NCBI GenBank assembly: GCA_036924085.1
Contig: JAVGWX010000019.1
Location: forward strand, 22,793,085 to 22,857,084
Length of the DNA stretch: 64,000 nucleotides
Reading direction: 5' to 3'
Source of the DNA: Ariolimax columbianus
Taxonomy: Eukaryota > Mollusca > Gastropoda > Stylommatophora > Arionidae
The notes below the pieces were generated by a model that had not been told where the DNA came from, did not search any database, and saw nothing but the letters and a program-made list of their open reading frames with translations. A program made the translations under genes and the position numbers. Shown here one piece after another: positions 11,005-20,759 of the stretch; positions within the stretch are counted from its first letter, which is position 1, and each line of letters starts with the position of its first letter.

Positions 11005-11545
11005 AGCCCGTCTGCTCTTTCTGCCTCTCTCCGTGTGTAATCAATCAATCAATCAATCAATCAAAGCCCGTCTCCTCTTTCTGCCTCTCTCCGCGTGTAA
11101 TCAATCAATCAATCAATCAAAGGCCGTCTCCTCTTTCTGCCTCTCTCCGTGTGTAATCAATCAATCAATCAAAGCCCGTCTACTCTTTCTGCCTCTCTCC
11201 GCTTGTAATCAATCAATCAATCAATCAATCAAAGCCCGTCTCCTCTTTCTGCCTCTCTCCGTGTGTAATCAATCAATCAATCAAAGCCCGTCTCCTCTTT
11301 CTGCCTCTCTCCGCGTGTAATCAATCAATCAATCAAAGCCCGTCTCCTCTTTCTGCCTCTCTCCGCGTGTAATCAATCAATCAATCAATCAATCAAAGCC
11401 CGTCTCCTCTTTCTGCCTCTCTCCATGTGTAATCAATCATTCAAAGCCCGTCGCTGGGCTGCTCTTTCTGCCTCTCTCCGCGTGTAATCAATCAATCAAT
11501 CAATCAAAGCCCGTCTGCCTTTCTCCGCGTGTAATCATTTAATTT
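10459..11545. repeat. Compound minisatellite: (AATC)n plus about 35-bp spacer, 18 units
   Basis: Each unit is a run of 3 to 8 AATC tetramers followed by AAAGCCCGTC, optionally GCTGGGCTG, then CTCTTTCTGCCTCTCTCC and ATGTGT or GCGTGT. The spacer shortens along the array, with GCTGGG present in the first four units, mostly absent after 10750, and back near 11450. The tetramer count varies from unit to unit, as expected of replication slippage. The long reading frame across it is a by-product. Confidence 0.95.
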
Positions 11546-11905
11546 TAGTTCCTTCTCACATTCTCTTCTTCGTGTATTTTGTTGGCTCAAACTCTCTCTC
11601 CCCTTGAGGATTCCATGTAAGAGCCTGTCTGGCTATGTTGGATGGTGCTTTCTGCGGTGTATGTCCTAGCCATCCCCATTTTCTTCACTTAATTTGTTGT
11701 TCCAATGGATGTTATTGGCTCTTTTCCCACATGTCTTCGTCCCTCACCATGTCCTGCCACTTTATGGCCATTATCCTGTGTAGGCATCTCTTAACGAAGG
11801 GCTGGAGTCTTTGTTGTATGTCCTTATTCGTTCTCCATATGTCCACTCCATAAGCGCAACACCGACTGGACACTGGCGTTGAATATGTGGTTATTTCAGG
11901 GATAA
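11546..11905 (-). pseudogene. Non-LTR RT C-terminal fragment
   Basis: The minus strand translates to a LINE RT tail: [48 protein letters not shown] and [13 protein letters not shown]. Such segments follow the RT thumb in several non-LTR clades and are related in kind to 17.4, 24.0 and 55.6 kb. One TAA interrupts the frame near 11690. No catalytic region remains. Confidence 0.78.
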
Positions 11906-11944
11906 ACTGAATGGCATTGAGAGATGTCTTCTGCCTCTATTTTT

Positions 11945-12205
11945 GTGAGCGAAATAGGTCGGATTAATTGACGTATAAGCTAGAAGAAATAGGTAGGATT
12001 AATTGAAGGATAAACTAGAAAGAAATAGGTAGGATTAATTGAAGGATAAACTAAAAAGAAATAGGTAGGATTAATTGACGGATAAGCTATAAAGAAATAG
12101 GTCGGATTAATTGACGGATAAGCTAAAAAGAAATAGGTCCGATTAATTGAGGGATAAACTAGAAAGAAATAGGTAGGATTAATTGAAGGATAAACTAGAA
12201 AGAAG
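11945..12205. repeat. 36-bp minisatellite, about 7 units
   Basis: Units of the form GAAATAGGTAGGATTAATTG plus 16 bp (AAGGATAAACTAGAAA) repeat at 36-bp spacing. The first unit starts from the right end of the dispersed repeat also seen at 9.48 and 10.25 kb. Confidence 0.92.
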
Positions 12206-12351
12206 TCTTTATAGCAACAAATTTGTTTTCACCGATTCATCCGGGTTAGTTGCAACTTCTTCATCCAATATTTTCTTGAGTTCCGTACCCACATATTAAT
12301 GGCTGAATGCAGTGCCTCCATCTATGGAAAAATATGTAAACAAAAATTACA

Positions 12352-12562
12352 ATAGTTATAGGATAAGCAAAGATTACGATGATCAGTGTACCAGCATCCA
12401 GTCAGTTCTGTTATAGGATAAGCAAAGATTACGATGATCAGTGTACCAGCATCAAGTCAGTTCTGTTATAGGATAAGCAAAGATTACGATGATCAGTGTA
12501 CCAGCATCCAGTCAGTTCTGTTATAGGATAAGCAAAGATTACGATGATCAGTGGTAATCCAG
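12352..12562. repeat. 55-bp minisatellite, about 3.8 units
   Basis: Units starting TTATAGGATAAGCAAAGATT and ending CCAGTCAGTTCTG. Four copies are nearly identical; the last has a small deletion. Confidence 0.93.
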
Positions 12563-12569
12563 TCAGTTC

Positions 12570-12815
12570 TATTTGCGTCTTTCGGTCCAACACATCCGAC
12601 TTCAGCAAGCATTTTTTGAGTACCGGGTTAGCATTCCCTATTTAATCCCTACTCCTTAGCCAGTCTGCCCTACTGTAGCCTGTTATCCAGGATCACTGCG
12701 TGGAGTTGTAGAAGTGTCTTGGCAGCTCTGGTTCGTTTGCCCTGACGCTAGCAGTCAGATATGGGTAGCTGACCACTGCAGCTCATGCGCTACTCAGCAT
12801 CTTGATCCCAAAAAA
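12570..12815 (+). repeat. D2 dispersed repeat copy
   Basis: Shared with 46385-46735 and, reversed, with 53815-54525. Marker stretches are CGGTCCAACACATCCGACTT, TTTTTTGAGTACCGGGT, CCTTAGCCAGTCTGC, TTATCCAGGATCA and GCTAGCAGTCAGATATGGGT. No tRNA-like promoter boxes are apparent. Confidence 0.82.
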
Positions 12816-13064
12816 CCTTTTCACAACTAATTTAATTTGTGTGGGGTTTCAAGTTTATACAGAGTAGGGTAGCCAGCCCCATGCGAGTCCTCCTTAGTTA
12901 CATGACATGTCTGGCAGGTTACAGTGTTACTGTTATTTGAAGCCAGACACCCCTGCCCTCCCCCCTCCACCCCCATATATGTTCTCGTGGTACACCTATA
13001 GATGTTTAATACGTTCTAACTTTTATGTAGACGTTCCGTGAAACAAGGAAATTATATATAAGGT

Positions 13065-13345
13065 ATGTGGAATGGGGGGTGTTGTTGTAGTCAAGAGATT
13101 AAGGCACTCGTCTCTCACAGCGATGAATGGAAATGGTGGGCGATCGAGTCCCACAAGTTTCAAGCAACCCGTGGTCTCACGGGAGGTAAGACCAGAGTGC
13201 CTGCATCTCAAATTACCTCCAGTCGTCTCGACCAGTGGTCTCGCCACTGATCCAAGGTAGCTGAAGACAAGAGAGTGAGATTGATGACCAGCGCATTGGT
13301 TTCCCCCTCTGTAATCCAAATACAGCTTACATCACATTCGTCTTC
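13065..13345 (+). repeat. S2 tRNA-like SINE candidate
   Basis: The head has a plausible A box (GTAGTCAAGAGATTAAGG) and a B-box-like GATCGAGTCCCA about 55 bp later. The body continues TCCAGTCGTCTCGACCAGTG and ends near CTGTAATCCAAATAC. The body from TCCAGTCGTCTCGA on is shared with 30000-30115. RNA polymerase III transcription is inferred only. Confidence 0.6.
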
Positions 13346-13687
13346 TTCTTCTTTTGTTTTCTTTTTCTTCTTTTTCTTCCTATTCACATTGCACATCACA
13401 TTATTAAGACAAAACCATCTGATATTGTGGCCATAATTGTTTGCAATGGGCAATAATAATAATTATTAGACAGGCAAGTAGATAGGTAGGTTAACATGTA
13501 GGTAGCCATGCAAAATGGTAAGTGGGTGGTTAAGTTAGTAGACAGGAATGTAGACATACAGAATGGTTAGTAGGTGGATTACCTAGTTAGAAGGTAGATA
13601 GGCAAACGTACTGCATTGGTAGGTAAATATGTTGGTAAATTAGTAGAGAGATTAGATGGACAAAGAGATAAACATGTAGACATAGAT

Positions 13688-13920
13688 AAGGCGCCCTATA
13701 GGCTGCGGGTCTACATTACTCTACTATTTAAGTTCATTACGGATGCCGTCAGACTACGGAATTGCCTGGAATTCCCACTAGTCGACGACTTACACTTGTG
13801 TTCACGGAAACGTGTCGTTGTTTTCTATTTGGACTGGTTAATTCGTTTGTTTTTTTAGTTGTCTTTCCGCCGATTATCCTGGCAAAGACATCGTTTATAT
13901 GAATTAGCACTGCTCTTAAA
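13688..13920 (+). repeat. R4 block (candidate LINE 5' UTR), with S4 scrap
   Basis: 13745-13915 matches 29545-29790 and, reversed, 42740-43010 (CACTAGTCGACGACTTACAC, TTGTGTTCACGGA, TTTATCCTGG-like). The first 55 bp (GCGGGTCTACATTACTC) resemble the S4 body instead. The evidence that R4 is a LINE 5' region is at 42.2-43.0 kb. Confidence 0.6.
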
Positions 13921-13984
13921 TTTATCTACATTAAACTCCATTACATATTGAGTAGGTTTTACCCTGTGGTAATGAGGAACTAAG

Positions 13985-14037
13985 ACACTTGTCCGGTCAG
14001 GCACAAACATACTGACCAGGATGTCGCGTGAGGGTCT
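13985..14037 (-). repeat. D1 copy, left piece, split by the L-A insertion
   Basis: GGTCAGGCACAAACATACTGACCAG is the D1 end block. The rest of this D1 copy resumes at 16847, so the L-A element landed inside it. Confidence 0.78.
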
Positions 14038-16846
14038 TCTTCTTCTTCTGCGTACACAGTCAGACAGTAACCATTATTTTCTCGAAAAAAGCGGCGGTCA
14101 TCCTGAGACTCTCGCCACTACCATAGAGCTTGTCTTGCAGTTCCACTGGCAATGGCCACATCTGCTCTCTCTGATCCTCGTATGTCGGGCAGTTCTGCAG
14201 CAGGTGTTCAGTGGTCATTTTACCAGTACCGCACGGGCATTCGTCGGTACACCCTATCTTCAATTTGTTGAAAAGGTGGTACCTCAGTCTGTTGTGGCCA
14301 GTGCGAAGTCTGAAGACAACGACCTGCTCTCTTCGGTTCAACTGGTAATAGGCATCGTTTTTGGTGTAACCAGTATGTTCGGTTTCCCATTTGGACATGT
14401 ACCTGGCTTTGATAAGCCGTTTTGACTCTTCGTACGTCATACTGGTATCTGTTTGTGGTAGCCTTGCACCTTCTTTTGCCAGTCTGTCTGCCTCCTCGTT
14501 GCCTTGGATGTTGCAGTGTGACGGAACCCACTGTACCACTACCCTTTTTGGTGCGGACTGCTGGCACAGTTTGCAGAGTGCTGCTCTTAAGTCATTAAGC
14601 TAAGTGTTTTTCTGGCTTTTTAGCGCTGTGACTACTTCGAGAGCATCTGTCAGCAGGACTATATGGCTCTCATTTTCACTGTGTGTTACCATTTCTTCCA
14701 CTGCCGCCCTCAGTGCCTCTGCCTCTGCTCTGAAATTGCTTGTGTACTTACCAGTAGCGAATGACAGTGTTATTTTTCTGCCATTTGGTAGGTTCAGGAG
14801 TGCTCCTGCCCCTCCGTTCTGTGTAGTGTTTGTTACAGAACCGTCGGTGTATGCATGGGTCCAGTCCATGCTTGGGTAGCTTTTCGTTATGAAGCTTAGG
14901 GTAGTGTCTCTCCTTTCTTTTTCACTCTGGCAGTTTTTGTTTGCAATACCTGGTATATTTTCTACCACCTCTGGAAATATATCCTGCCTCCAAGTAGGTT
15001 TTCGTACAGTAGTGATGGGTTTTGGTGTTGTTAGTGCGTTTATGGGATCTTCGTGCATCTTTGCTTTGGCTATTTCTGCAAAGTGTCTCCGCTTTAGTTT
15101 CCCATTTCCCAAATTGTTTAGTCTCTGGTACATTGGATGGTCTGTCAGTCTTCGGAGTGTCTCTGACTGCAGCTGGGCTCTGCAGTCTCTTCTATCGGTC
15201 ATGGATTGCAGTTTTGTAATCTTTTCAAGTTCTACAATTGGCGTTGACTTAATGCCACCTGTTATAATTCTCATGGCTTGGTTTTGAAGTTTGTTAACTT
15301 TATCGAAGTTCGCCTTCGCTGCTGTTGTCCATGCCGCAATGCCATACTCGAGAACTGGTCTCACTCTTCCAGTGTACAGTTTCTTTAGTATGCCTTCGTC
15401 TGCTCCCCAGCTTGTGCCATCAAGTTTCCTCATGATCGCCATTCTTTCTCTGGCTTTCATTCGGTTTCTCTCAATCTGACTTTTCCATGTCATGCGCCGA
15501 TCAAATGTGACTCCCAGATAGGTTGGGTTGTCGTTTGGCTGCAGGATTTTGCCATTTAGGCTTAATTTGGTACTTTGGGGTTTTAATGAGAGCGAGAATA
15601 TTGTGCACGTGGTTTTCTCCTCGTTTATTTTGACCAGCCATGAGTTCGCCCACTCTTCCAGCGATGTTAGGGCCGTTTGCATCCGATTTCTTGCTATGGT
15701 GAGATTCTTTTCAGAGGTCCACATAGCCAGATCGTCTGCAAACATTGAGCTATGGACTCTTCTTGGTATATTCTCTGTAATATCGTTTATATATACCAGG
15801 AAGAGTGTGGGTGACAATACTCCCCCTTGGGGTACTCCCTGCTCGAGTGTCACCTTTTTGCTCATCTGCCCTTGTACTTGGACTCTGGCCGTTCTTTGTT
15901 TGAGGTAGTGGTTGATCCACTTGTACATCTTCCCACAGACTTCACTTCTTCTTAGCTTGACTCTAAGTCCATCCTTCCAGACTTTGTCAAATGCCTTTTC
16001 CAGATCCACCCAAACAGCTACTGTGTGTTTCTGTGCCTGGTAGGCATCTTCTATTTCCTGGGCTATGAGGATGACCTGGTCCTCAGTGGATCTGTGCTGT
16101 CTAAAGCCGGCTTGCTGTGGAATTAGTATTCGTTTTTCTTCCAGATGCCACATCAGTCTGGTGTTTATCATCCGTTCCATCAGCTTGCCGACACAGCTCA
16201 GTAGGCTTATGGGCCTGTATCCATTCGGATCTGTTTTGTCCTTTCCTGTTTTTGGTACTGGTACCAGTATTGCATCTTTCCATGCCTGGGGTACAATACC
16301 CCTTTTCCAGCTTTGGTTCAGGACCGATAGCAGTTTTTTCTTCGCTGTTTGGCCCAGCCCCATCAGTATTTCGTTTGTTATCCCGTCTTTTCCGGGAGAT
16401 TTCCTTTTCTTTAGTGTTCTCATAGCCTCTTCCATTTCGCGCATTGTTAGTTTGGCCATCATGTGCTCTTCAGGAGCCGTATTTATGTTTTCGTGTCCCT
16501 TTAGCTCTTCGCTAATGTCTGTATGCTTATCTGCAGGGACCTCGATGTGGTTTGCTCTGGCATAGTGATCGACAAAGGCGTTTGCGACTTTCTTACCTGT
16601 GATCAAGTTCTCGCCCTGCTTGATGGTAATTTGTTTATTTGACGGGGTTTCGTCATTCATGGCTCTGACTAGCTTCCATAGCTTGTTCCCTTCTTTGTCC
16701 AGGTTTAAACTTTCCGTTTTTTTTTTCCAACTTTCTCTTGCTGTTTGCTTGAGAGTGTGTTTGTACTTCCCCGCGGCGGCTTTGAGGGCGATGTTTGCCT
16801 CCATGGATTTTTCTCGTTCTGCCATGTTCCTAGCATTTGTTACTGC
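14038..16846 (-). mobile_element. L-A retrotransposon, longest copy, 13-bp target duplication
   Basis: A 2.8-kb minus-strand L-A insertion, the best-preserved in the window. A perfect 13-bp target duplication CGCGTGAGGGTCT occupies 14025-14037 and 16847-16859. The (GAA)n tail is at 14038-14049 (TTC on the plus strand). The endonuclease region is missing through 5' truncation. The insertion lies inside a D1 repeat. Confidence 0.95.
14060..16846 (-). pseudogene. L-A polyprotein: RT, RNase H, zinc knuckle; one TAG
   Basis: The frame is open from the truncated 5' end at 16846 to the TGA at 14057-14059, about 929 codons, broken only by a TAG at 14597-14599. The TAG stands where the copies at 3.8 and 28.5 kb have GAG (NTEL). 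Counting from the first Met at 16825: YRPISLL at 203, RT block A VDLEKAFDKVW at 273, QGVPQGGVLSPTLF at 329, catalytic FADDLAMW at 362 (D364, D365), and YLGVTFD at 436. RNase H has D661 (YTDGS), E703 (AEAEAL) and D727 (TDAL). After the TAG come WVPSHCNIQGNEEADRLA and the CPCGTG...EHLLQNCP motif. RT plus RNase H in one frame fits the I/Jockey group of LINEs. The visible Met is not a true start. Confidence 0.93.
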
Positions 16847-16859
16847 CGCGTGAGGGTCT

Positions 16860-17150
16860 GATAAAATATATTGTATAAGACCACTGTCTCTCTTCCATGC
16901 AGCATTCCATAGAACAGAATGTTTTCTGGGTGACGAGATGTGGATCTACGTGATCCCGTTAGTAGTGAGCGTTATGCAGATGAAGCCTTGCATAGCACCA
17001 CCGCTTGGTGTACAATGGTCCACCTTCATCAGCTTATCAGCATGCTGGGGATGTGAGGAAAGCTGCTACAACCTGCCAGATAACGTCCGTTTTATGGTGC
17101 ACTAGAAGAGTAAACTTACTCATTGTGGACATTGAACATCAAAAATTACA
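16860..17150 (-). repeat. D1 copy, right piece
   Basis: Continues the D1 copy beginning at 13985: GATCTACGTGATCCCGTTAG, CACCTTCATCAGC, GGGATGTGAGGAAAGCTGC and GAGTAAACTTACTCATTGTG, then an AAC-rich tail. The order confirms that 14038-16846 is an insertion. Confidence 0.78.
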
Positions 17151-17385
17151 ACAAAAACAAATAACAACAACAACAACAAATAACAACAACAACAACAACA
17201 ACAAAAACAACAACAACAACAAAAATAACAACAAAAACAACAACAAAAACAACAACAGCAAAAACAACAACAAAAACAACAACAACAAAAACAAAAACAA
17301 CAAAAACAAAAACAACAACAAAAACAGAAACAACAAAAAACAACAACAAAAAAAACAACAACAACAACAACAACAACCATATGGT
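17150..17385. repeat. (AAC)n/(AAAC)n microsatellite, about 235 bp
   Basis: Uninterrupted CAA-rich array at the AAC-bearing end of the D1 copy. Other D1 copies carry a few AAC units at the same end, so this is an expanded element tail. Poly-N, Q, C, L and V frames through it are artefacts. Confidence 0.93.
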
Positions 17386-17399
17386 AATGTCTAGCTGAC

Positions 17400-18062
17400 A
17401 ACACTTAAGAGACTTCTTCAAACTGTCTGTGAAATGCTTTTCTAGACTTCCTTGTGATCGTCTTCCGTTACACAGTTTGCTATCCAGAAGCCCGTTTGGG
17501 AAACTTTCGCTTGACTTTTGAGTTAGGTGGTCAGCCCATCTCAATTGGGCTTTCTGCAAAAGGGTATGAGTACCTGGCATGTTGGCTCTGAATAGGACTT
17601 CATTATCTGTGATATGGTCCTGGCAGCAAATTTGCAGTATCTCAGACAGGTTATGTGGAAGCTATTTAGCTTCCTGGCGTCTACAGCGTAGACAGTTCAG
17701 CTCTTACACGTGTATAACTTGCTGGGAAGATTGGCGGCATTATGGACCTTCAGCTTAGTCGTTATGCTTAATTCCTCGACGTACCCACACTGTCGAGCGC
17801 ATTCGACCAAAAGTTGTGCTGGATTTTGATATTCTATTAGCCAGCTCATCAGTAATAATCAGTGATCTCAACAGCGTGCTTCCAAGGTGAACACATTTTT
17901 CAACATCTTGTAAATAATCCTCCTCACTGTAACCACTGGCTGTTTATACGATGTGCCTGGTGCTGGCTCGTATATGACCTCCGTTTTCTTTGTACTAATG
18001 GTCAAGCCAAAGTTGGAACAAGCCACAGAAAACTGGTCCATGCCATCCTGCATTTTCTATTC
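17400..18062 (-). pseudogene. Non-LTR RT fragment, 3' part, split by a DNA transposon
   Basis: Minus-strand translation gives MQDGMDQFSVACSNFGLTIS with TKKTEVIYEPAPG (17960-18053), then thumb/C-terminal pieces CQDHITDNEVLFRANMPGTH, LLQKAQLRWADHLTQKS, NGLLDSKL and GRRSQGSLEKHFTDSLKKSL. These fit one LINE RT, with a deletion near 17870. The frame upstream of MQDGM resumes beyond the transposon at 20622 as KLLCTDYCSLSN. That occupies the FADD position and is mutated. Confidence 0.78.
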
Positions 18063-18064
18063 TA

Positions 18065-18165
18065 TAGTCTGTCTTTTAATTCATGAACAAAATCCGAGGC
18101 AATTTTCTTCAAAACTGCATGTCATATCCAAATAATTTTTCGCATGCAGCTTTGTAATTACAATG
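18065..18165. repeat. Left terminal inverted repeat
   Basis: About 100 bp pairing with 20517-20619. Divergence between the two TIRs is visible at roughly one base in six, with small indels, indicating an old insertion. Confidence 0.82.
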
Positions 18166-18789
18166 TCGCTAAAACATTGCTATTATTTAGTCAATAGATG
18201 TTAAGAATTTTGCACATCGGCGAATTTCTTTGATCTTTTAGAACTATTGCAAAGAAATGGCATAAAATTCAAGATTTTACAGTACACAGCGTAATTTCTC
18301 GTTGTATTTTGTTCATAGGCGTATCTCCTTAATGTCTTAATAGATCAATTGATTGTTTGTGTTGCCCTTAGTGTACATTTGCAAAAAATGGCACCAGTAT
18401 GTAACAGTTAGTACAGCCCTTCGGTCACCATTAGACCCCAATGTTGTATCAATTTATGTTTCCTAAAGCATTTGAATATTCAAATGTATTTGTTGTTATT
18501 GTATGTACACTTAATTGTTTTGATAAACATATGCTAATTCACCCAAGTCTGCTAATCAGTATATCCACAAAAGATGATATTAATGATTCCGAATCTGTTG
18601 ATTCAAAGACGTTGATAATTGATATTGGCTGGACAAATTGTAATCCATCTCGTTGCTAGTACTGTTTTTCTTTCCGGAGCATATTTTCAACACTTCTTCT
18701 AGAACTGAATGTATATTTTTGAAAGGTACTCACGTGTCAGCACTTCAACAACACGCATTTGTAATGTCTTGTTCTGTTCGACAATTTGT

Positions 18790-20020
18790 CCTTAGACTTT
18801 GGCCCACACAAGTTCTATAGGGTTTAAATGCGCATGGTATGCAGGTAGTCTCAGAGAAGTGTGACCGTACTCTTCAATGATGTTGTCATTATGATACATC
18901 TCTGTTTTTTTTGTCTTCCTCACAAGCTGCAAGAAATGGGGCTTCAAATATGTATTTACGAAACTCACTTTTTCCTTAGCTTGCATTATCCTAATGTAAG
19001 CTTTTGTATTTGATACAGTTGGTATTTTGTCTTCCTCTGATACTGCATTGTGATAAGATGCATTATCCACTACTAGGCATGACGGTCTATCCATAATTGG
19101 AAGCAGATCATTCGTCATCCATTGCCTGAAAATGTATCCATTAATTTGTCCTTTTTAATTATAAAATAAGTTCAGCGTCATGGAAAAGTACATTTTCACA
19201 GCTTCGAGCATACGTTAGTATAATGAGCTGTCCTTTGCCAAAGGTGTAGTGAGTATTGACCCATGATTTGTCCGAGTATATAATACTATAGCCTTGTCTA
19301 CACTGTTCACATATCTGTTTCAGGTATCTGCTTCTGGTAGCAATCAAATGTGGCTTTTTACATATAATGTTGCTGCCGCCTAAAGCTTTCCTGAATATAA
19401 AGCCGGCAGCTCTTGCAATTGTCCAAAGAGTACTTTTAGAAATTTCAATACTGCAGTCGGAATGGAATATTAATTTAAGTTTCCAGGGAGTAAGAAGTTC
19501 ATTTGTCGATTCTTCTTCTTCTTCTTCTTCGTACGCAGTCAGACAGTAACCATTATTTTTTCGAAAAAAGCGGCGGTCATCCTGAGGCTCTCGCCACTGC
19601 CATAGAGCTTGTCTTGCAGTTCTACTGGTAATGGCCACATTGCTCTCTCTGATCCTCGTATGTCGGGCAGTTCTGCAGCAGATGTTCAGCGGTCATTTTA
19701 CCAGTACCGCACGGGCATTCGTCGGTACACCCTATCTTCAATTTGTTGAATAGGTGGTACCTCAGTCTGTTGTGGCCAGTGCGAAGTCTGAAGACAACGA
19801 CCTGCTCTCTTCGGTTCAACTGGTAATAGGCATCGTTTTTGGTGTAACCAGTATGTTCGGTTTCCCATTTGGTCATGTATCTGGTTTTGATAAGCCGTTT
19901 TGACAAGTTCATTTTTCGATTCAAAATCTCCCGCTTTATGACATCTCTGTCGAAATCGTCAAATGTCCTTTTCCTGCCTTGCTTGATATGAGTGCACTCT
20001 GAGTCCTGTCCAATCAAACG
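18790..20020 (-). pseudogene. Tc1/mariner-type transposase, D-to-E spacing 83 residues
   Basis: A DDE transposase that would excise and reinsert the element. In order on the minus strand: a Lys/Arg-rich IKQGRKRTFDDFDRDVIKRE segment (19930-19990), an L-A insertion, TNELLTPWKLKLIFHSDCSI, then IIYSDKSWVNTHYTF with the first Asp. Next come VVDNASYHN (second Asp) and LPAYHAHLNPIELVWA (Glu). Eighty-three residues separate the second Asp from the Glu. Classic Tc1 and mariner have 34-39, whereas a DD82E group called Sailor is the nearest type I recall. Stops near 19145 and the L-A insertion make it inactive. The N-terminus beyond 20020 is not recognisable. Confidence 0.82.
19512..19904 (-). mobile_element. 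L-A 3' fragment inside the transposase, 17-bp duplication
   Basis: A 393-bp L-A 3' end with (GAA)n tail. It is flanked by AAGTTCATTTGTCGATT (19495-19511) and AAGTTCATTTTTCGATT (19905-19921), which differ at one base. It encodes only the RNase H to zinc-knuckle tail (CPCGTG...EHLLQNCP). It matches the copies at 3.8 and 14 kb closely, so it is much younger than the transposon it disrupts. Confidence 0.92.
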
Positions 20021-20516
20021 GTAAAGTTATCATCTATCCAGACCAAGCGCAAATTGCGTTCGTTTCTCTGGGTCATGGATATCGCTATATAAATGACCCA
20101 TCATAGATTTCCTGTGGAAACACTGGTATAGTAAAACGGTACCCTTCTGCATGGTTATAAATGTACACTTGAAACTGATTTTGAAATTGATATCAATTAA
20201 ACTTTTGAAAAATCAACTATCTATCACACAAATCATAACCACAAACTATAATATCGGCAATTATGAACGACAGATTCACATGAATGGGCTTGGTTGTTTT
20301 CAGCGCTGAACAAAGTGTCTAATTTGAGCACCGAAAAATCAGGATTTTGTTTTTTTCAGCCTATTTGAATGTAAAAAAAATCTATTTTTAAAACAGCAGA
20401 ACCGTAGACATGTTAAAATTATGTTCAATTTAGTGACATTGCTTTTAATATAGCTTAATAAATACATTTTCTTCAAAATACATTACATTTTTTAGAGAGA
20501 AATTATTTACTTAACG

Positions 20517-20619
20517 TGTTGGAAATTCTAAAGATGCATGCGAAATATCATTTGGATCTGACATGCAGTCGATTAGAAAATTGTTGTGGGCCTTGTTTAT
20601 GAATTAAAAAAACGGACTA
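20517..20619. repeat. Right terminal inverted repeat
   Basis: Partner of 18065-18165. Read inward from 20619, it matches the left repeat through GCATGCATCTTTAGAATTTC. Confidence 0.82.
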
Positions 20620-20759
20620 TAAGCTGTTGCTCAGAGAACAGTAATCTGTACACAAGAGTTTGCCTATTGTTTCATGCATTTATATATATGACGGACAGTC
20701 ATTAAGCAACAGCAATTTCATTAATAACATTTTTACAGGAGTGCGAACCAGATATTTTG

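Larger units (their letters stand above)
18065..20619 (-). mobile_element. Tc1/mariner-superfamily transposon with long TIRs and TA duplication
   Basis: Bounded by TA at 18063-18064 and 20620-20621. The termini are inverted repeats: TAGTCTGTCTTTTAATTCAT at 18065 and, read from the right, TAGTCCGTTTTTTTAATTCA ending at 20619. Similarity extends about 100 bp inward (ACTGCATGTCATATCCAAAT versus ACTGCATGTCAGATCCAAAT; TTTCGCATGCAGCTTT versus TTTCGCATGCATCTTT). Total length is 2,555 bp, including a 393-bp L-A insertion and its duplication. Host sequence on both sides reads as one LINE, giving an independent empty-site check. Confidence 0.88.

Noticed and set aside
10841..11320. 159-codon frame with NQSINQSIK repeats
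   Set aside because: Translation of the AATC minisatellite.
17120..17580. Cys/Phe/Val-rich and Asn/Lys-rich frames
   Set aside because: Both strands of an AAC/AAAC microsatellite. Only the 17400-17580 minus part is real, and it belongs to a LINE remnant.
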